64,000 nucleotides of DNA from Amycolatopsis nigrescens CSC17Ta-90 (GTDB lineage Bacteria; Actinomycetota; Actinomycetes; Mycobacteriales; Pseudonocardiaceae), in NCBI RefSeq assembly GCF_000384315.1, contig NZ_ARVW01000001.1, positions 3,222,156 through 3,286,155 of the forward strand. The letters run 5' to 3'. Of this stretch, positions 16,485 to 24,653 are shown piece by piece. Numbering within the stretch: the stretch's first letter is position 1; each line of letters opens with the position of its first letter. The notes below the pieces were generated by a model, which ran no database searches, was not told where the DNA came from, and was given only the letters and a program-made list of their open reading frames with translations. Both the position numbers and the translations under genes were made by a program.

Positions 16485-17264
16485 CTAGAAATAGCCCTGG
16501 AGCTGCTCGTACAACTGCTGCGCGATCCGCTGGTTGTCGGCCGGGGCGTAGGTGAGCCAGCTCTGCCCGTCTTCCGCATCGCGAGATGAGATGAAGAACC
16601 GGCCGTCCTCGGTGTCGAACCAGGCCATCGGGGCCAGGGACACCGACTTGCCGCTCCGGTCCGGCACGAAGGCGGTGAACTGGCCGATGCGCAGCTTGGG
16701 CTTCTCGAAGATCCGTTCGACCGCGCGCAGCTGGGTGCTGGACTGCGAGCGCGGCGGGGTCACTCCGGCGAACGGGTCGTAGCCGTCGTCCGCGGCATGG
16801 CGGCCGCGGGGCTGCCGGGGAGCGGGTTTGGCCACCGTCACCGACTGGCCGGGGGCGGCCGGGGTCAGCGGCAGCAGGTCCACGATGGTCGGCACGATGC
16901 CGGTCGGCCGGGTCTCCTCGAAGACCAGCAGGTTCTCGTCCTGCCGGACCACCACGGCGAACTGGCCGTCGGAGGCGGCGCGGGCGAACAGCCGGCGCTC
17001 CCCGTCCAGCTGAGCGGCGGCGGTGATGGCCAGCGGTGCTTGCGCGAAGGTCCGCAGCCCGAGCTCCGCGTCCCCGTCCAGCCGTCCGCCACGCATCAGA
17101 CCGCGGCTCTCCAGGTCCCGGAACACCGCCTCGCGGACCTGGGCGCGCTGACTGTGCGTGGTGCCGATGTGCGGGATCCGGAACGGGAACGGCGCCGGGC
17201 CGAGCCTGGCGTGCTCGAGCAGGATGTCCACCGCTGCCATCGACAGCGAGAACGAGTGGGCCAT
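16485..17264 (-). CDS. ESX secretion-associated chaperone, EspG family
   Basis: A 259-residue protein with the EspG fold pattern. The N-terminal half has FSLSMAAVDILLEHARLGPAPFPF and a LESRGL segment. A proline/basic linker around residue 145-175 is followed by a C-terminal half with FEKPKLRIGQFTAFVPDRSG and DTEDGRFFISSRD. EspG proteins are cytosolic chaperones that bind PE/PPE-type substrates and deliver them to the ESX machine. The ATG at 17262-17264 has GGGGGAAGG upstream. It lies 148 bases from the ESX-like gene, so it may have its own transcript. No ESX core ATPase or membrane genes are in the window. Confidence 0.85.
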   Translation of the reverse strand: MAHSFSLSMAAVDILLEHARLGPAPFPFRIPHIGTTHSQRAQVREAVFRDLESRGLMRGGRLDGDAELGLRTFAQAPLAITAAAQLDGERRLFARAASDGQFAVVVRQDENLLVFEETRPTGIVPTIVDLLPLTPAAPGQSVTVAKPAPRQPRGRHAADDGYDPFAGVTPPRSQSSTQLRAVERIFEKPKLRIGQFTAFVPDRSGKSVSLAPMAWFDTEDGRFFISSRDAEDGQSWLTYAPADNQRIAQQLYEQLQGYF

Positions 17265-17400
17265 GCCTTCCCCCTTGGCGTGCGTCACCGGACGAATTGG
17301 CACGTTAGCCCACTCTCGGTGACCACCGCACGCGACCGGTCCGCTCTGCCCTCAGCGAACCGTCTTGCCGCGGCGAATCGGCTGCTGCTGTGCTGAACAC

Positions 17401-17643
17401 ATGCCCGACACGAAACCCGCACTCGTACTGCACCTCGCCACCGGCGGCGAGCCGCTGCTGTTCGCGTTACCGCCGGAAGACGCGGAAAAACTGGAAGCCA
17501 AGATCAGCGACCTGCTCGCCGACAAGACCATCACCTCGGTGAAGACCAAGGAAGGCTCCACCGTCACCATCAACTTCGCGCACGTGGCGGTGGCCTACGT
17601 GGACGACCTGCAGCGCAAGGGCCGGGTCTTCGGTCTGCACTAG
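17401..17643 (+). CDS. conserved small hypothetical protein
   Basis: An 80-residue protein starting MPDTKPALVLHLATGGEPLLF. The predicted topology is a small alpha/beta domain with LPPEDAEKLEAKISDLLADK and a hydrophobic C-terminal strand (INFAHVAVAYVDDL). No signal peptide and no motif I recognise. The start at 17401 is internal to a slightly longer open frame (from 17365) and is chosen because the extra residues look non-native. It is convergent with the acyl-CoA dehydrogenase gene and overlaps its stop by four bases. Confidence 0.65.
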   Translation: MPDTKPALVLHLATGGEPLLFALPPEDAEKLEAKISDLLADKTITSVKTKEGSTVTINFAHVAVAYVDDLQRKGRVFGLH

Positions 17644-18695
17644 ACCGGCTTGCCCAGCAGGTCGAGCAGCCCGGCCTTGATCTCCGGGCGGCTGGACGCG
17701 ACCAGGGTGAAGGTGGCTTCCCGGACGAGCCGGTGGGCGTGGTGCGCGCCGACCACGGCGCCGCTGCCCGCGGCCGCGACCAGCGCGCCAGAGGCCCGGA
17801 ACGCCAGCGCCGAGGCGGCAGCCCTGGCCGCGGGCATCGTGCTCGGGTCGGCGAGGCCGGCATCCAGCTGGCTGCGTACCTGGTCCTGCTGGAGGCGCAG
17901 CTCCTCGGCCACCTGCGGCCGGCCGGCCTGCTCGATCAGCCGGGCACAGCGGCCGGTCAGGCCGAGCGGGAAGCAGCCGTTCATCCGGGAGCCGAAGGTC
18001 TGCCCGGCGACGAAGTCGGCGTGCGTGCTCTCGGAGACCACCTGCTCGGCCGGCAGCAGGTAGCCGGTGAGCTGCAGGCGGACGGTGTTCGTGCCCTGCG
18101 CGGCGACCAGGCTGAGCGGCTCCACGGACAGGCCGTCCGCCGGTTCCGCCGGGATCAGCCCGCTGACGATCGTGCCGCCATCGACCCGGCCATCCGGTCC
18201 GGTGCGCACGCTGTCCGCGTCCCGCGCGGAGATCTGCAGCAAGTCGATGATCCCCCAGCCGCTCACGAACGGCGCCTCGCCGTCGAGCAGGTAGCCGTCG
18301 CTGACTCGTTTCGCCCACAGCTTCGGCGGCTGCGGGATCGCGCCGGCGAAGGCCACCCCGCCCCGGATCTCGCCGCGGACGGCTTTGGCCAGATAGCGGT
18401 CGCGCAGGGCGGGCCGTCCGGTGGCAGCAAGGCCGAACACCAGGCCGTGGTGCTGGGCCCAGGTGAAAGAGGTGGCCAGGCAGCCGCCTGCCATCGCTTC
18501 CATCACCCCGCCCGCGACCTCCAGTCCGGCCCCCGCACCGCCGTGCTCGGCCGGCACGGCCAGGCCGTAGAAGCCCTCCTCGGCCAGCAGGTCGAAATGG
18601 CTCGCCGGGACCTCCCCGCGCTGGTCCACGTCGAGTGCCGCCGGGAACAGCACCTCATCGGCGATTTCACGGGCGCGCAGCAGCAAGTCAGCCAT
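17640..18695 (-). CDS. acyl-CoA dehydrogenase family protein
   Basis: A 351-residue flavoprotein with the acyl-CoA dehydrogenase plan. The helical N-terminal domain contains GLAVPAEHGGAGAGLEVAGG. The middle beta domain contains VAFAGAIPQPPKLWAKRV and a GWG segment. The C-terminal helical domain is short and lacks the usual catalytic glutamate context I would expect in a full-length enzyme of about 380 residues. The substrate is unknown. It may be a specialised member acting on a bulky or thioester-free substrate. It is upstream of glfT2 on the same strand, separated by a hairpin. Confidence 0.8.
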   Translation of the reverse strand: MADLLLRAREIADEVLFPAALDVDQRGEVPASHFDLLAEEGFYGLAVPAEHGGAGAGLEVAGGVMEAMAGGCLATSFTWAQHHGLVFGLAATGRPALRDRYLAKAVRGEIRGGVAFAGAIPQPPKLWAKRVSDGYLLDGEAPFVSGWGIIDLLQISARDADSVRTGPDGRVDGGTIVSGLIPAEPADGLSVEPLSLVAAQGTNTVRLQLTGYLLPAEQVVSESTHADFVAGQTFGSRMNGCFPLGLTGRCARLIEQAGRPQVAEELRLQQDQVRSQLDAGLADPSTMPAARAAASALAFRASGALVAAAGSGAVVGAHHAHRLVREATFTLVASSRPEIKAGLLDLLGKPV

Positions 18696-18748
18696 GAAAT
18701 CAGGCTATCCAAGTTCCGGCCGGTGATCGAAAGCCGCGAACCACAAAA

Positions 18749-18783
18749 GGTCACCTTCACACCGGACCGACGTGAAGGTGACC
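18749..18783. terminator. hairpin downstream of glfT2
   Basis: GGTCACCTTCAC (18749-18760) pairs perfectly with GTGAAGGTGACC (18772-18783) over an 11-base loop. It begins 15 bases past the glfT2 stop and probably ends that transcript. It shares the ACCTTCAC/GTGAAGGT core with the hairpins at 27584 and 53198. Confidence 0.6.
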
Positions 18784-18797
18784 CTTGAGGAGAACGC

Positions 18798-20759
18798 TCA
18801 GAGCTTGTAGAGACGCTTCCAGTTCTCGCGGCTGGTCAGCTCCGGCATGGCGCGCTTGAACTGCTGCTGCACCGCCGGGCCTTCCTTACGGAGCCGGTTG
18901 AGTACCTTCGCGCCGTGCTTGGCCAGCGCGAACATCCGTGCCCGGTCGTACTGGCGAACGCGCACGCCCTCCTGGGAGGCGTCGGTGACCACGGCGGTCT
19001 CGAACAGCGACACGTGCCACCAGCTGGCCTCGTCACTGGGGATCTGGCCGAGGCCGAAGCGGTGCCGGCCGAGCACCCGGTCCAGGATCCGCTTGAGCAG
19101 GATCACCCGCTGCAAGCTCGGCTTCGGCGCCGCGTTCAGGATGCCGATGTCGTTGGACGCGATGCCTGGCACGTCGGTGACGTCGTGCCGCTTGGTCTCC
19201 GGGTACCGCGAACGGATTTCGCGGATCTCCTTCATCGCCGCGACGCCGCCGTCGCGCAGGATCTCCGGCCCTTCGAGGAAGTCCTCGACCGCCTTGATCA
19301 GGGTGTGCGACAGGCCGTACTGCATGCACAGCAGGTAGCGGATCAGCTGGGCGAGCAGCACCCGGCAGACCACGGTCAGGTTGAACGTGCTGTGCAGGGC
19401 GGCGGTGATGATCGAGTTACGCAGGTTGAAGTACCGGTGCCACTCGTCCCAGTCCTTCCAGTGGAAGTCGGCGTGCCACACGCCGGCACCGGGCAGGGTG
19501 ACGGTCGGGAAGCCGTGGCCGCGGGCGCGGTAGCTGTACTCCGAGTCGTCCCACTGGAAGAAGAACGGCATCGGGTAGCCGATCTTCTGGACCACTTCGT
19601 ACGGGATCAGGCAGGACCACCAGCCGTTGTAACCGGCGTCGAGGCGGCGCTCCTGGCGGTTCGGTTTGCCGGTCTCCTCGTCCACGCCGAGCAGGTCCGC
19701 GGTCTCCAGGCTGTGCTCGACCGGCACACCCGGCTGGAGGGCGTCCAACTGGGCGTACTCGGCGCCGACGTGCAGCTGGTGCGGGTGCAGCAGGTTCAGC
19801 ATCTGCCCGCCGACGATGATCGGGTTCGCGGCGCGGTTGGAGAACGCGGTCAGCCGGATCACCAGGTCCGGCTCGAGCAGCACGTCGTCGTCCATGAACA
19901 GCACGTTCGCGTGCGCGGTCTCGGTGTGCCCGGCGACCTCGTACAGGCCGCGGGTGAAGCCGCCGGCACCGCCGAGGTTGGGCTGGTTGATGTAGTGCAG
20001 CTTGTCGCCGAGGTCCTTGGCGACCTGGTCGAAGCCGTCCCGGGAATCCACCCGGTCGGTGCCCTGGTCGGCGACGTAGATCGCGTCCAGGGTCTCCAGG
20101 GAGGACAGGTCACCGGCCAATGCCTGCAGGTTGGCCAGGCAGTCGTCGGCCCGGTTCATCGTGCAGATGGTCACCGCGGTCGGCCGGATCTGCTCCGGCG
20201 GGTCCACCGTCCAGCGCACCTGCTCCACGGTCAGCCGCTGGCCGGTCTCGGTGGCCAGGTCCAGCCAGAGCGCGCCGCCGTCGAGGAACTTGTCGATCTT
20301 GGCCTCGAGCGTCACGGAGGCCTGCTGCACGCCCTCCACCGGGTGGGCGGCCACGACCCTCGGCTCGCCCTCGACGTCGGAGGCGCTGACCGTCAGCTGC
20401 CCGGAACCGGTCACCACGGCCTCGACCCTGACCTGCTTGGCGGTGGTCCAGCGCTGCCAGTAGCTGGCCGGGAACCGGCCGAAGTAGGTGTTGCCGGAGA
20501 CCTTCGCGGACTCTTCGAGGGTGATGGCGGCGCGGTGTCGGGAGACCACGCCGGCCAGTACCTCGGCGTAGAGGTCCTTGGTCACCACGGCCGAGGGGCC
20601 CGCGTACAGCCCGCGCTGGGCGAGCAGCCTGCCCTGCGGCGGGCGTTCGGCGAAGGTCGTCGCGTCCTCGCCCGCTACGCCGGAGTGACTTCCGTTGGTC
20701 ACCGGCGTCGCCTTGGCCGCCGTGGCGGTGGCCCGTCCGGTCGCTGCTTTACCGGGCAT
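18798..20759 (-). CDS. glfT2: galactan polymerase GlfT2 (Rv3808c equivalent)
   Basis: A 653-residue bifunctional galactofuranosyltransferase. An N-terminal beta-rich domain includes GRLLAQRGLYAG and NTYFGRFPASYWQRW. The GT-A core has AVTICTMNRADDCLANL, PNLGGAGGFTRGLYE and the metal-binding triad LFMDDDV (about residues 290-292). QWDDSEYSYRARG and VWHADFHWKDWDEWHRY carry catalytic residues. It alternates beta-1,5 and beta-1,6 galactofuranose additions to build the galactan. The ATG at 20757-20759 is chosen over an adjacent TTG. The length is close to the 637 residues of the M. tuberculosis enzyme. The gene is separated from glf here, unlike in mycobacteria. Confidence 0.96.
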   Translation of the reverse strand: MPGKAATGRATATAAKATPVTNGSHSGVAGEDATTFAERPPQGRLLAQRGLYAGPSAVVTKDLYAEVLAGVVSRHRAAITLEESAKVSGNTYFGRFPASYWQRWTTAKQVRVEAVVTGSGQLTVSASDVEGEPRVVAAHPVEGVQQASVTLEAKIDKFLDGGALWLDLATETGQRLTVEQVRWTVDPPEQIRPTAVTICTMNRADDCLANLQALAGDLSSLETLDAIYVADQGTDRVDSRDGFDQVAKDLGDKLHYINQPNLGGAGGFTRGLYEVAGHTETAHANVLFMDDDVLLEPDLVIRLTAFSNRAANPIIVGGQMLNLLHPHQLHVGAEYAQLDALQPGVPVEHSLETADLLGVDEETGKPNRQERRLDAGYNGWWSCLIPYEVVQKIGYPMPFFFQWDDSEYSYRARGHGFPTVTLPGAGVWHADFHWKDWDEWHRYFNLRNSIITAALHSTFNLTVVCRVLLAQLIRYLLCMQYGLSHTLIKAVEDFLEGPEILRDGGVAAMKEIREIRSRYPETKRHDVTDVPGIASNDIGILNAAPKPSLQRVILLKRILDRVLGRHRFGLGQIPSDEASWWHVSLFETAVVTDASQEGVRVRQYDRARMFALAKHGAKVLNRLRKEGPAVQQQFKRAMPELTSRENWKRLYKL

Positions 20760-20843
20760 CAATCCTCAATCCTCCAGGGGGATTCCGACACGCGTTTGCC
20801 AAGGTACAGGGTCTTTAGGTGAACTTCTCACCGGTGGTGCCGG

Positions 20844-21311
20844 TCATGCGGGGATCTCGGTCCGCGGCTTCTCGCGGAACACCACCCACTTCAGCATGAC
20901 GAAATTGATGGTGGTCGCGGTTGCCTGCGAGACGACCCAACCCAAAGTCGTTTTCCACGTCGAGTCCGGCAGCAGGTACAGCATCCAGCGGTTCATCCCG
21001 ACCGCGACGAAGAACGTCACGGTGTAGAGCAGGACGAATCCGCCCACCTGGCCCGCGCCGGATTTGCCGCCGGCGGAAAAGGTGAACTTCCTGTTAAGGA
21101 AATACGCCGTTGTGGTGCCGACGACGAAACTGATCGCCCTGGCCACGTCCACCCAGGGCGTCATGTCCATACCGAGCGCGCGAAGGCCCTGGTACACACC
21201 GAAATCAAGAACGGCGCAGAAGCCGCCGATCAGCGCGAAGCGCACCAGCTGTCCGAACAGCCCTGGTGTTTCCGACCGCCCGGTCGTCGGTTGCGGATCC
21301 GTGGCCACCAC
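20844..21311 (-). CDS. GtrA-family membrane protein (Rv3789 equivalent)
   Basis: A 155-residue protein with four predicted transmembrane helices ([19 protein letters not shown] near the N-terminus, then [12 protein letters not shown]). GtrA proteins were proposed to flip polyprenyl-phosphate sugars. The mycobacterial relative Rv3789 beside dprE1 has been linked to decaprenyl-phospho-arabinose use or to recruitment of arabinan enzymes. It starts with GTG, with GAGG seven bases upstream. It is divergent from dprE1, as a pair sharing the region 21312-21414. Confidence 0.9.
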   Translation of the reverse strand: MVATDPQPTTGRSETPGLFGQLVRFALIGGFCAVLDFGVYQGLRALGMDMTPWVDVARAISFVVGTTTAYFLNRKFTFSAGGKSGAGQVGGFVLLYTVTFFVAVGMNRWMLYLLPDSTWKTTLGWVVSQATATTINFVMLKWVVFREKPRTEIPA

Positions 21312-21414
21312 TGCACTACCTCATCGACCTGGAATCGTTGACCCGACCGAGTGTAGAGCGGCCATCGCACGCACCCTTAGTCGGCTTCTCCGGGCGATGG
21401 CTACCCTGGTCCGC

Positions 21415-22797
21415 GTGAGCCAAGGGACCCCAAGACCAAGCACCCAGCGGCGCACCCTGACCGGCTGGGGCCGAACCGCGCCCACGGTCGCCGAGGTGCT
21501 CAGCACACCGGACCCGGAAATCATCGCGCGAGCGGTGACCGAAGCCGGTACACGCGGCGTGATCGCCAGAGGCCTTGGCCGGTCCTATGGTGATCCCGCG
21601 CAGAACGCCGGCGGCCTGGTGATCGATATGACCGTGCTGGACCGGATTCACTCGATCGACGCGGACAGCGGTGTCGCCGTGCTGGACGGCGGGGTGAACC
21701 TGGACCAGCTGATGCGGGCCGCGCTGCCGTTCGGGCTGTGGGTGCCGGTGCTGCCGGGCACGAGGCAGGTGACCATCGGCGGCGCGATCGCAAACGACAT
21801 CCACGGCAAGAACCACCATTCCGCAGGCAGCTTCGGCAACCACGTGCTGTCGATCGACCTGCTCACCGCGGACGGCCAGCTGCGCACGATCACTCCGGAC
21901 GGGCCCGATTCGGAGCTGTTCTGGGCGACCGTGGGCGGTATCGGGCTGACCGGGCTGATCATGCGCGCCACCGTGCAGATGAAGAAGACCGAGACCGCTT
22001 ACTTCATCGTCGACGCGGACCGCACCTCGAACTTCGACGAGACCATCGAGCTGTTCACCAACGGCTCGGACCTCAACTACGACTACTCGATGGCCGTGCC
22101 GGACCTGATCTCGTCGGACGACCGGATGGGCCGGGCCACCTTCTCGCGCGGTTCGCTGGCCAAGCTGGACGAGCTGGACAAGAAGCGACGCGGCGACCCG
22201 CTGAAGTTCGACGCGCCGCAGCTGCTCACCCTGCCGGACGTGTTCCCGAACGGGCTGGCGAACAAGCTCACCTGGAGCACGCTCAGCAATGTCTGGCTCC
22301 GCACGGTGCCCAAGGGCGGCGCGCGCGGGAAGATCCAGAACCTGACGCAGTTCTACCACCCGCTGGACATGCTGGGTGAGTGGAACCGCGGCTACGGCTC
22401 GAAGGGTTTCCTGCAGTACCAGTTCTCCGTGCCCTTCGGCCGGGAGAGCGACCTGAAGCGGATCTGCCAGCAGATCTCGACGTCCGGGCACTACTCGTTC
22501 CTCAACGTGTTCAAGCGGATGGGCGAGGCCAGCCGCGCGCCGCTGTCCTGGCCGTCCCCCGGCTGGATGCTCAGCGTCGACTTCCCGATCAAGGACGGTC
22601 TCAGCCGCTTCTGCACCGAACTGGACGAGGAGGTGCTCGCCATCGGCGGGCGGCTCTACACCGCCAAGGACTCGCGGACCCAGGCGGACATCTTCGCGCA
22701 GATGTACCCGCGACTCGACGAATGGCGCAAGGTGCGCCACGCCGTTGACCCCGATGGCGTTTTCGCCTCAGACATGAGCCGGAGGCTCGAACTGTGA
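21415..22797 (+). CDS. dprE1: decaprenylphosphoryl-beta-D-ribose 2'-oxidase DprE1
   Basis: A 460-residue FAD-dependent oxidase. Markers are [41 protein letters not shown] and YTAKDSRT with the catalytic lysine. It oxidises decaprenyl-phospho-ribose to the 2'-keto form, which DprE2 then reduces to decaprenyl-phospho-arabinose, the arabinan donor. With the GTG start at 21415 the length nearly equals M. tuberculosis DprE1 (461). An ATG at 21397 is also possible. The cysteine targeted by benzothiazinones (Cys387) is serine here (codon 22573-22575, residue 387). The stop overlaps the dprE2 start (GTGA). Confidence 0.96.
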   Translation: MSQGTPRPSTQRRTLTGWGRTAPTVAEVLSTPDPEIIARAVTEAGTRGVIARGLGRSYGDPAQNAGGLVIDMTVLDRIHSIDADSGVAVLDGGVNLDQLMRAALPFGLWVPVLPGTRQVTIGGAIANDIHGKNHHSAGSFGNHVLSIDLLTADGQLRTITPDGPDSELFWATVGGIGLTGLIMRATVQMKKTETAYFIVDADRTSNFDETIELFTNGSDLNYDYSMAVPDLISSDDRMGRATFSRGSLAKLDELDKKRRGDPLKFDAPQLLTLPDVFPNGLANKLTWSTLSNVWLRTVPKGGARGKIQNLTQFYHPLDMLGEWNRGYGSKGFLQYQFSVPFGRESDLKRICQQISTSGHYSFLNVFKRMGEASRAPLSWPSPGWMLSVDFPIKDGLSRFCTELDEEVLAIGGRLYTAKDSRTQADIFAQMYPRLDEWRKVRHAVDPDGVFASDMSRRLEL

Positions 22798-23549
22798 TCG
22801 ACGCTGTAGGAAACCCCCAGTCCCTGCTGCTGCTCGGCGGCACCTCCGACATCGCGCTGGCGATCGCGGAGCGTTACCTGGCCAGCAGTCCGTTGCGGAT
22901 CGTGCTGGCAGCACGGCCGTCGCCCCGGCTGGACGCCGCCGCGAAACGGCTGCGCGACGCCGGCGCCGAAGTGTCCACTGTGGACTTCGACGCCAAGGAC
23001 ATGGACAGCCACCCTTCGGTGCTGGACAAGGCTTTCGGCGACGGCGACATCGACGTCACCGTGGTCGCGTTCGGGCTGCTCGGGGACGCCGAGGAGGTCT
23101 GGCAGGACCACGCCAAGGCCGTCGAGTTGGCCGCGGTGAACTACACCGCAGCGGTTTCGGTGGGCGTGGCGCTGTCCGAGCGGCTGAAGAAACAGGGCCA
23201 CGGCTCGGTCATCGCGCTTTCGTCGGTGGCGGGCGAGCGGGTGCGCCGGTCTAACTTCCTGTACGGCTCCAGCAAGGCCGGGTTCGACGGGTTCTACCTC
23301 GGCCTCGGCGAGGCGCTGCGCCCGTTCGGGGTACGCGTGACCGTGGTGCGGCCTGGTCAGGTCCGGACCAAGATGACCGAGGGCATGGGCAAGGCGCCGC
23401 TGGAGTCGACTGCCGAGCAGGTGGCCGAGATCGCGGTGGACGCGACCCGCCGCGGCAAGGACCTGGTGTGGGCGCCCGCGCAGTTCCGGCTGGTGATGTC
23501 CGCGCTGCGGCACGTGCCCCGGCCGATCTTCCGCAAGCTGCCGATCTGA
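22794..23549 (+). CDS. dprE2: decaprenylphosphoryl-2-keto-ribose reductase DprE2
   Basis: A 251-residue short-chain dehydrogenase. The cofactor motif reads [17 protein letters not shown]. The catalytic site has [23 protein letters not shown], giving the Ser, Tyr and Lys of the SDR triad, and [14 protein letters not shown] follows. It completes the DprE1 epimerisation by NAD(P)H-dependent reduction. Its GTG start overlaps the dprE1 TGA by four bases (GTGA), so the two are translationally coupled. A UNCG-loop hairpin follows its stop. Confidence 0.95.
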   Translation: MIDAVGNPQSLLLLGGTSDIALAIAERYLASSPLRIVLAARPSPRLDAAAKRLRDAGAEVSTVDFDAKDMDSHPSVLDKAFGDGDIDVTVVAFGLLGDAEEVWQDHAKAVELAAVNYTAAVSVGVALSERLKKQGHGSVIALSSVAGERVRRSNFLYGSSKAGFDGFYLGLGEALRPFGVRVTVVRPGQVRTKMTEGMGKAPLESTAEQVAEIAVDATRRGKDLVWAPAQFRLVMSALRHVPRPIFRKLPI

Positions 23550-23553
23550 CCCG

Positions 23554-23593
23554 CCGAGTGGAAAGTGTTGCTACGGCAGCGCTTTCCACTCGG
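23554..23593. terminator. 18-bp UNCG-tetraloop hairpin between dprE2 and the convergent gene
   Basis: The left arm 23554-23571 (CCGAGTGGAAAGTGTTGC) pairs along its whole length, with two G-T wobbles, with 23576-23593 (GCAGCGCTTTCCACTCGG). The loop is TACG, a UNCG-type tetraloop closed by C-G. The opposing gene's stop codon (23571-23573) reaches into the loop. It serves as a shared terminator. It belongs to the same family as 46831-46874. Confidence 0.75.
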
Positions 23594-24476
23594 GAGCGGC
23601 AAGCTCGACGTGCCGCTCGTGGTAACGGGCGAGGTCGAAGACGTGTGCCGTCTTGGTCCACTTGCCATCGCCGGCGTCCGCGAAGCCGTCCACCGCGGCC
23701 TTGCTCAGATCCTCGCCGAGGTAACGAAGTTCCACCGAACCGTCCGGTGAGATGTCCAGCACTTCGCACGGATAGCCGACGTACTCGGCCCGCGTGGTCA
23801 CCTCGACCATCCGGGTGCAGGCGTCCAGCGGGATGGTGGCCGCCCAGGAGCCACGCGCCTCGTGCCAGGAGAACAGTTCCGGGTCCGGGTTCAGCGGGGC
23901 GCGGGAACCCAGCGTGATCCGGCCGCCGAGGGCCCGGCAAAGCATTCGGTACTCCGCCCCGCGCACCGTGGCCAGGCGGCCCGACCTCGGCCGCTCCCCG
24001 GCCCAGCCCGGCGGCTGGGCGCCCGCCGGGGCCGACTCGCCGAAGTTCTCCTCGCGCCAGCGGGTGAACAGCAGGTCGTCCTGTTTCTCGTAGTAGTCAA
24101 GGAGTTCGGTCACCGGCACGGTCTTGTAGTACTCGTACTTGCTCTCCTGCAAGAACCCGTTCTCGGTGGCCCAGGCGCCGTCCCACTCCGCGTACAGCGT
24201 GGTGGCCATCCCGGCGTCGTTCACCTTGTCCACCAGCACGCTGTGCCCGCGGTACTTCGCGTAGACGTGCACCGAGTAGACCCGCTCGCAGCGGTCCACC
24301 GGCACCTGGCCGAGCCACTGCGAACTCTCCTCGTCCCACTGGTACAGCTCGGGATCGGGGTTGTCCTTCTGCCACGAGTTCAGTGACACAAAGGCGTCAC
24401 CGCCGTTGTACGTGGCGTCGTGCACAACGCGATCGATGAGAGCGTAGGTACCGCGCCGATACGCGGGATGACTCAT
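23571..24476 (-). CDS. hypothetical protein made of two copies of an unknown domain
   Basis: A 301-residue soluble protein with no signal peptide and no family I recognise. It contains an internal duplication. Residues about 39-135 begin NPDPELYQWDEESSQWLGQV and end at LLDYYEK. Residues about 196-292 begin NPDPELFSWHEARGSWAATI and end at DLARYHER. Between them lies a proline/glycine linker. Both copies share the order of Trp, Asp, Arg and Tyr landmarks (VDRCERV with LDACTRM; AKYRGHSVLV with AEYVGYPCEV). Its setting between dprE2 and emb suggests an envelope-related role, but nothing in the sequence shows one. Confidence 0.7.
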   Translation of the reverse strand: MSHPAYRRGTYALIDRVVHDATYNGGDAFVSLNSWQKDNPDPELYQWDEESSQWLGQVPVDRCERVYSVHVYAKYRGHSVLVDKVNDAGMATTLYAEWDGAWATENGFLQESKYEYYKTVPVTELLDYYEKQDDLLFTRWREENFGESAPAGAQPPGWAGERPRSGRLATVRGAEYRMLCRALGGRITLGSRAPLNPDPELFSWHEARGSWAATIPLDACTRMVEVTTRAEYVGYPCEVLDISPDGSVELRYLGEDLSKAAVDGFADAGDGKWTKTAHVFDLARYHERHVELAAPEWKALP

Positions 24477-24639
24477 TACGCCGCCACTTCCGTTGCTTCC
24501 GCTCGGGCTTGCGCCCGCGAATTCGGTGGAGTGCAGGGATCGTACCCGTACCGGGCAGGAGCCGCGCGGCCTAAGTTAACTCCAGGTCAAACCTGGGTGC
24601 GCGAGGCGGGCGGACCGGGACACCCCGGCCGGCGGAACA

Positions 24640-24645
24640 TACGAT
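24640..24645 (+). promoter_or_regulatory. candidate -10 element for a leaderless emb transcript
   Basis: TACGAT (TANNNT) ends eight bases before the ATG at 24654, with no Shine-Dalgarno sequence in between. Confidence 0.4.
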
Positions 24646-24653
24646 CATCGTCG

